Positions 23,291 through 37,216 of a stretch of 64,000 nt of DNA are shown here, piece by piece. Positions within the stretch are counted from its first letter, which is position 1; every line of letters starts with the position of its first letter. A program made the position numbers and the translations under genes. The DNA is from Piromyces finnis (Eukaryota > Neocallimastigomycota > Neocallimastigomycetes > Neocallimastigales > Neocallimastigaceae): assembly GCA_002104945.1 (NCBI GenBank), contig MCFH01000001.1:1701001-1765000 (forward strand). The letters are read 5' to 3'. The notes beneath the pieces are model-generated. The model was not told where the DNA came from. It was given only the letters and a program-made list of their open reading frames with translations, and searched no databases.

Positions 23291-26200
23291 TTAAATATCA
23301 TCTGCTAAGTATTGCATTTCTGAATAGTAAGCTGTTACAACAGTTCTCTCATTAAATTTTCTTCCTGCTAATGCTTTATAAGCAATCATTGATTGATCTG
23401 TTGTTTCATATTCAATATATATCTATTCATTATATATTGATAATAATTTTAATATTAATAAAAAAATAAAATAAAAATAAAAAATTATTATTATTATTAT
23501 TTATAAATATTTAATTATATGATTATATGATTATAAAATTACCTTTCCAACATTCGATAATTCCTTATTTTCTGTTGGACGAGGAATCTTTATACTTAAA
23601 ATATTACCAAAATTTTTACATTCATTCATTACATCTTCTCTAATTTCTTTTATCATAGATAATAAAATATTTGAAAATATTAATAATATAATTAATTGTC
23701 TTATAAAAAAACATATATATTTTTTAAAAAAAAAAAAAAAAAAAAAATACCTTCATAAAATTGATCGTTTAATAATTCTTCTTCTGTAACCATATTAAGT
23801 AATAATAATATTTTTGTTGGCTCGATTTTTCCATTTACAATTTGATAAATATTAGAAATAGAAGAAGTTGGATGTACAACCTTATTTGCACCAACACTAG
23901 CTCTTTGAACAACTAATTTCTTTCCAGCAATTTCTAAATTATTTAATCCTTGACATACAGTATCTGTAACATTTGGATCTATATATTCACAAAATGCATA
24001 ACCTCTTGAAATACCTGTAGCTTTATCTTTAACTAAATTGAAAGCACGTAATGGACCAAATGATTTTAAAATTTCTAATACATTCTCATCAGTAAGATGA
24101 TCAGGTAAGCCACCAATAAATATTTTATATGGACTATCTGAAACGTTTGTTGACACTACAAATATTCAAAATAATTATATATTAATATGTTTTTATTATC
24201 ATAATTCTACTTTAAATTGCTTATATTTAAAAAGTTAGTTTTATAATTCAAATAATCAATTATATAATTACTTGTATTATGCATAGGTTGTGGGTCAACT
24301 TGACCTTCTGGTGGATGATAATTCTTTGGTCTTCTAATTTTTAATATTTGACCATTACAAGAAATACGACCATCAAGATTCATTGCATTATTTGTTTCTT
24401 CGGTATCTCTGAACTTTTATTTCAATAATCATTATTTAAAAAAAAATTATGTTAACATAAATTTGATAATTAAATATTAAGTTTTATTTATTTTTCATTA
24501 TTAATAATAATTATATTATTATTATTTGTATTATCACAAAATAAAAACATATTTTTTCAAGTAAACAATAATTACTTCAATAAATGCATAATTCTTTTCA
24601 ATTTGAGCACCTATTACTGATTCTCCTGGACCTTTATTAATATGAAATTCAACCATTTTACTGTTAAAGAAATCAATTAATGCTTTCTGTTATGCAGATA
24701 TTTTTTAGGAAAATTGATTTATTATGATAATAAATATGTTGTTATTATTGGTTACATAATAAAAATAATACTACATCAATGTGCAATATAATTATAATAC
24801 AAACCTCGTTAATACCAAATGGTATGTTACCAACATATAATTTCTTATCTTGTTTTAAATTCACTGGTTGACTTATTGGACGCATATTTGGATTATTTCT
24901 TGTTGCCATAGCAAATCTTTTTGTTTGATCTGGGTTTAACATGCTTTGCATTTGAGATACTGGAGTGTTAGCTACTAAGTCTGTAATTTTTGGTGCTTGA
25001 ACACCTAATGGAAAATGTCCTATAATTTATTTGTTTATTTATTTGTTTATTTGTATATTTATTTTATGTTATATTATATTATATTATATATTATTATATA
25101 ATAATGAAATTTGTTTTTACCTGTTGCCTTAACTTGAGCAACAGTCATTCCTTCATATCCAGATGGAGGGACATCCCAGTTATTTAATTTTCTTTTTTTT
25201 AAATGAAGTGGTGTTACTGATCTTTCTCTTCTTGGACTACGAGATCTATCATATCTTGAGCTTCGACTTCTGTTTATATTATTTTTATTTTTTTAATTAA
25301 TTAAATCATGAAATTAATATACTTTTAATTGTTTTTTATGATTATTTGATTATTACTAGTATTATATAAATTATTATTAAACAATACTATTAAAATAACC
25401 TTGATCTATATCTTCTTCTTCTTGAACGACTTCTATCTCTTGTTCTTGAACGACTTGAATGTCTACTTGCATGTCTATCTCTACTTCTACTTCTGTCTCT
25501 TCTTGAATGGTGGTCCCTTTTTTCACGTCTACTACTGTGTCTACTGCTTCTGCTTCTGTCTCTATCTCTGTCTCTATCTCTATCTCTTTCTTTTTCTCTT
25601 CTTTTTTCTCTTTCTCTATCTTTATCTTCTTCTTCTACCTCTTTCTTTACATCTTCATTTTCCATTGCAGATGAAATTTCTAAAATTATAAAAAAAAAAT
25701 ATTAATTATAATAATGATATATGATATATATAATAATTATATATTGTTGTTGTTGCTTTATTTTTGTTTTTATAGATTAATAAAAAAAAAACAATAAAAT
25801 TTATAAATACCTTGATATGATTCATCTTGATATTTGTCCTCTTCAATGTCATAAGCGTCTCCTTTTTATCATATATATAAATATTGTTAATTTTTTAAAT
25901 TATTTTTCATTGTTTGTTTGCTTGTTTTTATTACTATTATTTAATAAAAATAGGTTTATTCATATGTATTGTATTCTTTAAATTTTATATTTCTCATTTT
26001 ATAAGATTTAAAAAAAAATCATTTTTAATATTATGAAATAATAAAATGAAAACATTTACTATTTAATAATTTTTAAAAGATTTTATTATAATTATTTTTT
26101 TTTTAGTGTAATAAATTTGAAATATAACATTTAGAATAATACAATTATTTTATAATTGCTTTAACTAACGATTTGATAATTAAAAAGATTATAATTAATA

Positions 26201-26652
26201 TAAATCTAATATTATGATCCATGTAACAACTAAAAATTTGAAATTGATTTGGATAACAATAAAAAAAAAAAAAAGAATTTATAATATTCTTATCCTTTTC
26301 TTAAAAGAAAAAATTAATATTTATTATTTCAATTTAATATATACAGCTATTAATTTAGATTGCATTCTTTATGAATTAGAATTTTATATAATTCGTTTTT
26401 GAGCTTTTAAAAGTAAATAATTAATACAAGCATTTAAATTAATATTCATTAAATAGAAATTTCACAATTATCTGTTTATAGTGAGTATATCAAAGTTATA
26501 AATATGTTATTCAAACTTAATTGTTCTTGCATATTTATTGTTTAAGAAAAGAAGGAAAAAAAGAAAGAAAGAAAGAAAGAAAGAAAAAAGGGGGAAAATA
26601 TAAAAGAAAGAAAAATGATTCTAATTATATTGTTTTAATTACCTGAACCCAT
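23291..26652 (-). CDS. U2AF large subunit (U2AF65-type splicing factor)
   Basis: Binds the polypyrimidine tract at 3' splice sites and recruits U2 snRNP. Ten exons (26652-26643, 25861-25811, 25679-25400, 25269-25121, 25019-24805, 24686-24576, 24413-24272, 24155-23751, 23646-23543, 23422-23291) give 532 residues. An Arg/Ser and Arg/Asp-rich RS domain covers about residues 35-130. A U2AF-ligand motif with a central Trp, NNWDVPPSGYEG, follows near 145. RRM1 starts at KLYVGNIPFG (about 221), RRM2 at KIFIGGLPDHL (about 328; RGYAFCEY, KKLVVQRASVGA), and a C-terminal UHM-type RRM ends IYIEYETTD..GRKFNERTVV. Coding exon 1 is only 10 bp (encoding MGS plus one base) and precedes a 781-nt intron, long for this window. 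Exons 1-2 rest on phase and reading-frame fit alone; a start at 25665 is the alternative. Confidence 0.92.
26540..26620 (-). promoter_or_regulatory. Strong polypyrimidine tract inside U2AF intron 1
   Basis: On the coding (minus) strand this is an almost pure pyrimidine run containing a CCCCC block and about six CTTT units, starting roughly 20 nt after the first 5' splice site. It is the sort of ligand the encoded protein binds, so an autoregulatory role is possible (inference). No good acceptor clearly follows it. Confidence 0.4.
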
Positions 26653-27464
26653 TTTGTTATATTAAGATTTGACAAAAGATAATGCTTTTTTAAATTTGAA
26701 ATAATAATATTGGATTATTAATATATTTATAAAAATATCTTTTTGATTATTATTAATTTACTTATAATTACTTTTTTAACAAAATGGTACTTTCTAACTA
26801 AAAAACTTTTCAAAAATTTTTAATAATTTAGTGGATAAAAAAAATAAAAAATATATATATTAAATTATATATTAATCAATTTAAATAATTTATATATTTA
26901 ATTGAAAAAAATGTACAATATATCTAAATTTTTATCAAAAACTACTTCAAAACTATAGCAGAAAAATATACTAAAAAGAATTAACTATCTTTACTATTTA
27001 AAATTTAATGTTATTTACTTTATCCATCACATTGTTAAATATATAAATATTAAGTTAACCTTATGTTATTTAATTTATAAAAAAAGAATAATAGACATTC
27101 TCTTAATTATATATATGTATATTTTATACAATTTATTAAAATATAAATTTAACATTTATTATAATTGGAAATTATAATAATATATATTAATTTATTACTC
27201 AAAATAATAAATGAAAAAAAAAAAAAAAAAAAATAATAATAATAATAATAATATAAAATTTCATTATTATATTTTTATAAATAATGTTTAAAAGTATTAA
27301 ATAAGAAGATTCTTTAAATTTTATATTCTTGTTATTAATAATTTATCATCATTAATATACTATCTTTAACTTATGCATGACTATTAATTCTATTTAAAAT
27401 AACAAAAATTCACCAAGTATATAAGTAATTCAATTGAAGTTTTCTTATAATTCTTTATTTTATA
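26653..27464. other. Divergent intergenic region
   Basis: Shared 5' flank of the U2AF gene (minus) and the Tudor-BRCT gene (plus). It contains an A/AAT run at about 27212-27252. No gene or defined element seen. Confidence 0.6.
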
Positions 27465-30400
27465 ATGAAAAAAATAGATACTTTAGTCTGGGAAACCTCA
27501 TTATGTTTTAATGACAAATTTCAGATACAACTAGAAAAAGAAGAAAAAAACACAACACTGATAGATTCAATTTTGCCAAAGAATAATAATTCATTATTTC
27601 TAAAATACCACTCACCCGCTCCAAGATATAAAGATTTAATTAAAAAGGAAATTCATGGTTTATCATTTGATTCAACCGCCAATAAAGTAACTCCCACATC
27701 TAACAATAAAAATAATTTTAAAATTCCAAATACAGTTATACCTATACAAAAAACAAATTCTTTTAATTCCACTAAGAATAGGAAAAATTTATTTTTTAAT
27801 AAAAATAAAGAAAATAATGAATCATATAAACCACCATCTAATGTTATTATTAATAATGAGAAAATTAATATTTTTAATGCAACATCCGCCGCTACTTCCC
27901 CACTAAGTACTGATAGTAGTAAAGCTGAAATTTCATTTGCAATTGCTAGTAGCTCGACACCAATTCGCAATAGTAACGCAGTAAATATATTTAATGATAA
28001 TCTTTTTTTGATAAATAAAAATGTAATTTCAAATGTTGATTCACCGGATAATATCATTGAAGTAATGGATATGGATAAAAATAATGATGTTCCAATGGAA
28101 GATGTTAATAACAATAATAACAATATAATTAAAATAGAAGAAGAAAAGGTATATACTCCAAATACCAAAAAATCTTTTAAATCTGAAAATAAATCAGAAT
28201 ATAATAATTTAAATGAAACTCACGAAGATAATTCATTACTCTTGATAAAAAAGAAAACTGAAGATAATGGTAACTTAATTTAATGTTCAAATTATTTTAT
28301 AACATTTTATTATAAGTAAACTAATCATTATATCTGATATATTTTATATTTTCATCACTAGTTATTATTGAAATCAAATCAAGGGCAAAACAAGAACTAC
28401 ATACTGATAAAATGGACTTTGAATTAAGTCCGATTTCAAACGATAATAATGATATAAGAAAACTAAGTAGCTCGGATAAATCATTAACGCCAACTTATAT
28501 TTTAAATTCCTCAGGCACTAATTCCACAATAATTACAAAGCCTTCAATGATTTATGATATTAATAAAGTTAATAAAAAAGACAATAATATTAATGACAAT
28601 AATAATAATGAAAATAAAGAAGCTGATGATGATGTTGATGTTGATGTTGATGATGATAAACCACTAAATATATATATAACAAAAAAGAAGAGATTAAATA
28701 AAATAAAACAAGAAAAAAACAGTGAAAAACCAATAACCAAAAGAAAAGATATTATCGGTAAAAATGAAAATGTTAAAAAAAAACAAAAATTAAATCCGAC
28801 TTCCACAGAATATAATGATAATAGTAATAATAAAATATTAATAACTGATACCCTACCTATAAATAATAAAAATAAAGAATCAAATAATAATTTTAAAAGA
28901 AATATTGATGATGATAATAATGACGATAATAATAGTAACAATGATGATAATGATAATAATAATGATAATAAAAATGATAATGATGGTGATGTTAATGATG
29001 AATTAAGAAATAATGAAATATATCAATATAGTAATAAAGAAAGAGATGAAAAATTTTTACATGATTTATGTGCCAAAATAAACAGTAAAAAGGAATATTG
29101 GAATGAAAGTTTCCATTATTTAAAAGGTACTATAGTATGGGCATTGTGGAAAGATTTGGAAGATAATTTTTATTATGTTGGGAAAATAACAAATTTTACT
29201 TCAAAAAAATATCGTATTAAATTCTTTGATGGTATTAATAAATATAATATAATAAGATAATTAAAAATTTAAAAGGAAAATATAAATAATTATAAAAAAT
29301 AAAAATAAAAAATAAAAATAAAAAAAAAAAATGAAATATATATTATATATTATAGGTGATATGACATCAGTAAGTAAAAATCATTTAAGACAATTTAATA
29401 TAAAGCCTGATGATATTGTTTGTGTTTCTCTGGAAGATGATATTGAATTTAATGGAGAAGATGGAATTAATGGATTATGCATTGTTCAAATAATAAAAAA
29501 AATTAATGAAATCAAAAACAAGGATAAAAATCATGAAATTAAGTATGAAGCCGTGATTCTTAAGAAAAAATTAGATGAAACTAATAACACTTTTATCCTT
29601 GAAAACACAAAAAAAACAATAATTGTAGCACTAAAAAATTTTGTATTACCAGAAAATTTTTTAAAAATTATCGATGAGCAAAAAAAAGAATTTGATAAGA
29701 AACTTACAGAAACAAGTATTAAAGTTGAAATTCCTCTCAAAAAACCTAAAATTGGTAAAATAAAAATACAATATTATATATATAATATATAATATATATA
29801 TCTATATATATGAATATTCATATTTGCATATATGTATATAATAGAAACCAATAAAATATTCGAAGATTATAGTTTTATTGTAACAGTAGGAAGTGACGAA
29901 TCTGAAAATCAAATGAAGAAAAGCTCAAATATTGAAGGTAGGAAATAATTTACATAAATAAATTTAATCCTAGTAATTTTTACTGAATCATTTATTCACC
30001 TTTAATATTATATATATATTTATAACCAATTAAAAAAAAAAAAAAAATAATAATAATAATAATTTAAAAAAGACCAAACTTATATAACATCAACAGTAGA
30101 TAAAAGCGAAATACAAAATCAAATAGAAAAACTAGGAGGAACATTTATAAAAAATGTAAATGATATTTTTAGTGTATCAAAGCATAATTATAAAAATATA
30201 CCATCAAATTTTGTTGTTATAGCATCCATACCATCAAGAACTAAGGTATAGTAGTTTTAATAATAAAAATAGTTTAAAATTATTAATTAATATTTAATGA
30301 TATAATAGAAATTTTTAGTAGGTTTAGCCTTAAAACTACCTATTATATCATATATTTGGGTAAAAGAATGTTTTAAAGCTGTATGTATTTTAGATTTGAA

Positions 30401-31389
30401 TATTTATTGATAATAATAAATTATTCCAATAAGGAAATTTAAAATAATATTTTTATAATATATTAAAATATTTTTATATAAATAGGAAAAATTTTTAAGT
30501 TATAATGATTATTTATTATCACATGGATTTTCTAGAGAGTTAAATAGCTACATAGGAAGTAACTATTCATCCAATGAATTATTTAATGTAAATGTCTCTT
30601 AAATTAAGCTAAATATTTATTTTTTCGAATAAAAAAAAAAATTTTTTTTTCTTATTTTAAATTATAATAATAACAAACTTTTTATTAATAGTTTTTAATC
30701 AATTAAATTTCTTTTTTTTTTTTTTTTAATTTTAAAGAATTTAAGGTTTTACTTAATTGGAAACGTCAATTTCAAGTCTACCTATAAATGTATTATTCAA
30801 ATTTAAATTTACTATTTTTTAATATTCATAATTTTAATAATTTTGCTATTGGTTACAAAAAAAAAAAAAGTACCATAATTAATTAAAAATCTCATTATTT
30901 TATAATTTATAATAATTAATTATAAATAATATATAATATTTCATAACAGTATTAATTTCACATTCTGGAGGAATAATAGTATCAAGTCAAAAACTTAAAA
31001 AAAATCCGAATTTTTGTAATTATATAATATGCGGTAAAGATTCAAAAAAAAAAGAGATTCTTAAATTGAGTCAATTAATAAAAAAACATAATAATAATAA
31101 TTCATTTAAAAGAAGAAGTCTAAGTCGTAGTAGTTCTATTCTAACAAGTAATGATTTCTTTGATCAAACTGAAGGAGAAATGGACATTACAGAAGATGAT
31201 TTATTAGAAACAGATTTAACAACAGAAAATGAAGATGATCCTCAAAACTCATATAGAAATTTTTCTGATATTAGTTCGGTCTCTATGCCATATATCAAAA
31301 GTCAACCAATATTTTTGGAAGATGAATGGATAATTCAATGTTTAATTAATCAACGAATTGTCGATTATACCAACTATCTAAATAAATAA
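27465..31389 (+). CDS. 53BP1/Crb2/Rad9-type DNA-damage mediator (tandem Tudor, tandem BRCT)
   Basis: A chromatin-bound checkpoint mediator of the 53BP1/Crb2 family. Nine exons (27465-28269, 28362-29231, 29356-29754, 29845-29937, 30073-30245, 30309-30380, 30486-30587, 30738-30789, 30950-31389) give 1001 residues. Residues 1 to about 515 are Asn/Lys/Ser-rich and disordered, with TP sites (SSTPIRN, VYTPNTKK). A tandem Tudor region spans about 520-670 (GTIVWALWKDLEDNFYYVG, YRIKFFDGD, then VCVSLEDD). The BRCT pair fills about 691-1001: DQTYITSTV, KLGGTF, FVVIASIPSRTKFLVGLALK, SYIWVKECF, the inter-repeat segment EKFLSYNDYLLSHGF, HSGGIIV, and EDEWIIQCLINQRIVDYTNY at the end, closely matching the 53BP1 layout. 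A Ser/Asp-rich acidic loop is inserted in BRCT2. Almost no SQ/TQ sites are visible in the N-terminus. Confidence 0.9.
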
Positions 31390-32604
<1,215 letters not shown>

Positions 32605-34665
32605 TTATGATTTTTCTGAGTATATGGTTTCAAAAACATTAATTAAGTTTTTTAAACCAAAAAGATAGCCATTATCTGGTTCATTTGGATGAGTTGGTGG
32701 ATAGGATACAGAAACATATTCATTTATACTGTTTATATTTGAATTTTTTGAAGATTGATCATTACCCATGTTGATATCATTTTCTTTAAATGATTTAAAT
32801 TGAATTAAGTAAGAACCATTTTTCTTCTCATTTAAAGCATCATTTGATTTTAATAATATTTCATCACGTCTTAATAAATGGGAAATATTAGTACTATGAG
32901 CAAAATCTATCAATTTTACTTTAACTTTTTTATTATTTTGCTTATCAGTATCGTCCTTAGTTCCCCAAGATCCATCATAATATAATAATAAACTACTGGA
33001 ATAAAGTCTAAATGTCTTTAACTTCTTAATGATATAGTAGAGTTCTTTTAATTGATCAATGATACCTGGAATATAATGAAGTAATAACTTTTCCCCATTA
33101 TCAAAAAAAGACAAAATCTCACGATTGAAATTCTCTTTACTTACACTTCTACCTTGATATTTGTTGCGAAAGATTGTGGTATCTGTAGCTGATTTATAAA
33201 CTTGCATTCCACACATTCTTACACCAATGCTTTTGCTTGTAGTTAATTCACACTTTCTTTCTTGTGATAATTGCTTTTTCTTAGTAGCGAATACACCATG
33301 TTGTCGAGTTCCCATTTTTAAATCTAATACGCATGGCTTTTTAAAACCTCTTGTTAAGTCTTCAATAACTATAAATTTCTTTAATTCATTATTATCTTGA
33401 CTTAATTCATCCCATTTTGCTCTTTGACATTGCAAATAACTATTATCTAAAGGATCACTAGTTCTATATTGACCATTAGTATTCTTAATATTATTTTTGG
33501 TATCAATGGTGTCAATTAATTTTTCTTCAAATGAAGGAATAATAGGTCTAGAAATCCCTTGATCAGAATTTTGATATGTCAAATGTTTGGTATCTATTAC
33601 AGGTAAATTATCATTATTAACATTTTCATTATATTTATTCTTAGAAGTATCATTACTTAAAGAAGGTATATTTGTTGCAGAAATAATTTTGTTATTGTTA
33701 CTATTTATTTTTAATATAACTACACCATAATATTTTGGTAAAAATTTATTTAAGTCGGGATGATACTTGTTTATTACTTCATAAAAATCTCTTTCATTGT
33801 TGTTCATTGGTTTACATAATGCTTTATCTGATATCCAGAAAAATGGAGTATGACCTCCAACTTGATGACTATAGAGTTTTAATGGAAATTTTGGTTGAAT
33901 TGATAACTCACTGTCTGCTGAATTTATTATTTTTGGATGATATTTAATATCTTTCTTAGCTGAATTAGTTGTTTTAGAATCAATTAAATATTTCAAGGTA
34001 TTTTCATTATTTATTGATTTCATCTTTTTTTGTTTTTTATAAAATATATTATTTCCCATAGTATTCGAAGAATTATTTATATCTTCCATAGTTGGAGATG
34101 ACCTATTACTAAAATTCTTATTTGAATTATTTTCTTTTGTTGATACCTTATTATTACCAGAACTATCACAAAATTCATTTGAAACTTCACTTAATGGTGG
34201 TGATGGCATATGTGAACCTGAATAATCTAAAGTTACATTATCTTTTTCAAAACATGGTTTTAAATATAAATGCTTTTGTGATATCATTTGTTTTGGAGAA
34301 GAACAAGAATAATAGTGTTGTTTTTTATTGTCTGATGACTTACTAAAACTCATTACATAATCTAATGAATTTGAAAAAGAATTTATTTTTGAATAATTAT
34401 CAGTTTTATCAGAATTTAAGATAGTGTCAGTTGATAAAGAAATGTTATTTATTATATTTGTATGCCTTAGATCTTGTTCATTAATTGAATCCTTTTTCTC
34501 TATTTTTTTAAAATTATTTCTCTTTAAATTATTGAATGATAAGTCCCCAACGATAAAATTAAGGGTCACTCTCTTTTTCTTTTCAGTATCTGTCGTTTTA
34601 TTTTTTATATCATCACTTAATGATGTCAGTATGTTATTAGTTTGTTTATTATTATTTTCTAACAT
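32605..34665 (-). CDS. KCS1: Inositol hexakisphosphate kinase (Kcs1/IP6K family)
   Basis: Phosphorylates InsP6 to the pyrophosphate 5-InsP7. A single-exon gene of 686 residues. The first 265 residues are Ser/Asn-rich and probably disordered. The catalytic domain begins with [11 protein letters not shown] (about 266), followed by [15 protein letters not shown] and [11 protein letters not shown]. The inositol-binding signature PxxxDxKxG is present as [14 protein letters not shown] (about 442), then [22 protein letters not shown], the metal-binding VKLIDFAHS (about 583) and [10 protein letters not shown] near the C-terminus. SSLLxxYDG and the Gly-rich N-terminal HQVGGH favour IP6K/Kcs1 over IPMK or IP3K. 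An Asn-rich insertion of about 90 residues splits the N-lobe between YYGVVIL and [13 protein letters not shown]. Start codon choice is the first Met of the open frame. Confidence 0.93.
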   Translation of the reverse strand: MLENNNKQTNNILTSLSDDIKNKTTDTEKKKRVTLNFIVGDLSFNNLKRNNFKKIEKKDSINEQDLRHTNIINNISLSTDTILNSDKTDNYSKINSFSNSLDYVMSFSKSSDNKKQHYYSCSSPKQMISQKHLYLKPCFEKDNVTLDYSGSHMPSPPLSEVSNEFCDSSGNNKVSTKENNSNKNFSNRSSPTMEDINNSSNTMGNNIFYKKQKKMKSINNENTLKYLIDSKTTNSAKKDIKYHPKIINSADSELSIQPKFPLKLYSHQVGGHTPFFWISDKALCKPMNNNERDFYEVINKYHPDLNKFLPKYYGVVILKINSNNNKIISATNIPSLSNDTSKNKYNENVNNDNLPVIDTKHLTYQNSDQGISRPIIPSFEEKLIDTIDTKNNIKNTNGQYRTSDPLDNSYLQCQRAKWDELSQDNNELKKFIVIEDLTRGFKKPCVLDLKMGTRQHGVFATKKKQLSQERKCELTTSKSIGVRMCGMQVYKSATDTTIFRNKYQGRSVSKENFNREILSFFDNGEKLLLHYIPGIIDQLKELYYIIKKLKTFRLYSSSLLLYYDGSWGTKDDTDKQNNKKVKVKLIDFAHSTNISHLLRRDEILLKSNDALNEKKNGSYLIQFKSFKENDINMGNDQSSKNSNINSINEYVSVSYPPTHPNEPDNGYLFGLKNLINVFETIYSEKS

Positions 34666-35187
34666 AATTTTGCTATTAATAATATTTACAATAATTTATT
34701 AAAAATATAATATTGCTTTTTTTTTTATTATTGATAATTATTTCTTTATAATATAGATAATATTTTTATTTTTTAAGATATGGATTTTTAAAATTAATAT
34801 TTAGCAATTTTTAATAAACTTTAAATTTTATTAATTAATAAGATTTGAATCAAAATATATTAAATAAAAATTTTATTGTACTGTAACATATATTAATTTA
34901 TATTGAATGCATATAATATTCTTAATTTGGAAATAAGTATTCGCATTATTTATATATAAATAATTAAGTATGATATTTTATGGCTAATTTTTTTAAATTT
35001 TGGATGAATATTTTGTAATATGGCGTTATATTATGTCCAAAATGGTGATAAATGATATTAAAAATAAAAGAAAAAAAAAGTTAGAATTTAAATATAATAC
35101 TTAATATTATTATATTTCATAAAACGATCTTAATGATTAAGTATCTTTTTTAGTTTTTAATATATATATTCTGATTTCTTTGTTAAT

Positions 35188-35190
35188 AAT

Positions 35191-35253
<63 letters not shown>

Positions 35254-35255
35254 TT
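35188..35255 (+). repeat. (TTTA)n tetranucleotide array
   Basis: About 17 perfect ATTT units, roughly 520 bp upstream of the IP6K start. The open frame through it gives a repeating YLFI pattern and is not a gene. Confidence 0.9.
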
Positions 35256-37167
35256 TTCGTTATCACTTGATATATTTTTTCAACAATTTTTTTTTAATGA
35301 AAATAATATTATTAATTATTTTTACTTTGAATATTATTTTTTCATTTAATTCAAGAATTTATTCCATTTATTTTATCCACATATTTTCTAATATCTATTG
35401 AATTTGAAAAAATATTAAATATATATTACTATTTTTTTCTTAAAAAAAAAAAATAGCAAATATGAGTATTTGAAAATAAAACTATATATATTATAATAAA
35501 ATGATGTATTAAAAAAAAATAAAATTAAAATTTATATTTATTTATTCAAATATTTTTAATTTACATATACTATAAATTTTACTCAATTTAATAATTTTTT
35601 TAATTTCAAATTTCAATAAATATTATTATTTATATTTTCTATTACTTTAAAATGATATTGTTTTAAAAATTTTAGAATTTCTATTATACTACACTATAAA
35701 TCTATTATAAATATGCTTTCAAAAAATATATAAATAAAAATAATAAGATTTATTATATATACCTTCTATTATTTTGAAATTATAATTCTTTATGGCTTTT
35801 ATACTAACTACAAATTTGAATTTACCGGTGCATATCTAAATTTTCTATATTTTTCTTAATATTTTACATTTAATTTTTTTTAAGATTTCTTTAAAAAATT
35901 TTTTGAAGCGATTTTTATTTGTATTTATATACATTTTAATTTTGAAAAAAAAAATTTTACTTTTTAAAATAATATATTACAATTAACATGATGTATGTGT
36001 ATTATATATATTATAATATATTGAATAATTTATTTTTATTTGTAAAATAATTTTAATTTTAAAAATAAAGAAATTATATTAAAGTCAAATCATAACATCA
36101 TTCATTTTTTATTTTTTAATTTATTTATTATTAACCATTTATTATTATAATAATTATCATTTTTTGAAAGTTAAGTTATTTATTTATCTATTTATTTATT
36201 TTAAATTTAGAATTTATTTACTTTCAAAATACTTTAATTAAAATATTTAAACAAAATACACAACATGGAGAAAAACTGAAATTTTATTTTTATTTTATCT
36301 AGAATGAATTATATAAATAACTATTTTAAAATAGATTTTAAAATGAAAAATAATTATATTTAAGTTTAATTAGTATAGTTGAAGATATAAAAATGATAGA
36401 TATCAACTATATGTATTTAAAATATATTGTATTTTATTGCAAATCTGTAATTAAAAATGAATTGAAATATTAGTGTGGTCAAAAAAAAAGTATAGAATTA
36501 AGATGAGGATAATGAGGTATTAGAATGTGGCCGAGCATAAAAATAAAAAAAAGTATTTCCATTATAATTATAATATAGACATAATAACGCCAAAAGTAAA
36601 ATAATTTGTAATAGATTAGACACTTGTTACTAAAGCAATAAGTATCATACTTTATTAGATATTGAATAATTAATTTTCCAAAGTGTAAAAGTGTACCATG
36701 AAATGAATTATCTAATAATTAATAAAACATTAAAGAAATAAAATTTTAAAATTTAAAATTTATCTTTATGGTAAAATATATTAATATATGTATTATATAT
36801 TTCATATATATATTACACTTAATTATAAAATGTATTAAAAGAAAAATTGGTAAAAAGAAGTATCTAAAATTATTTTATCTTTTTTTGTAATTTAAATCAT
36901 TCACCCATATATTATAATACAAATGATATTATATAGTATATATATTATATATTAATATATAGTTATTATATTTTTGTATTAGGGATGATATATATTTTAT
37001 ATATCATTTGAATATAAATTAAATATATTAACATAATATATAAATAAAATGGACAAAGACATAAACAATTTTAATATTATTTAAAGTTTTTTCACAATTA
37101 AAAATGAAATAAAAATTCATAAATCTATTGGTAATTAACTCCATTCATTGATTGTTTTAAATCATAT

Positions 37168-37216
37168 TTTTATTTTAATATATTAAACAATCATTGTTTA
37201 ATATATTAAAATAAAA
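37168..37216. repeat. Perfect 49-nt palindrome (24-bp arms, 1-nt spacer)
   Basis: The left arm 37168-37191 is an exact reverse complement of the right arm 37193-37216, with a single C between them. The arms include the G/C-containing core AAACAAT-C-ATTGTTT, so the match is not merely TA-repeat. A cruciform or transcript hairpin is possible. Confidence 0.9.

Noticed and set aside
25401-25691. Plus-strand Phe/Leu/Tyr-rich frame
   Set aside because: It is the complement of the Arg/Ser-rich exon of the U2AF gene.
26214-26402. Plus-strand frame of 62 codons
   Set aside because: It lies antisense within intron 1 of the U2AF gene, has AT-driven composition (Ile, Tyr, Lys, Asn) and matches nothing known.
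27653-28168. Minus-strand frame of about 170 codons, hydrophobic
   Set aside because: It is antisense to exon 1 of the Tudor-BRCT gene; the plus frame joins perfectly with downstream exons. The minus frame at 28552-28941 is rejected for the same reason.
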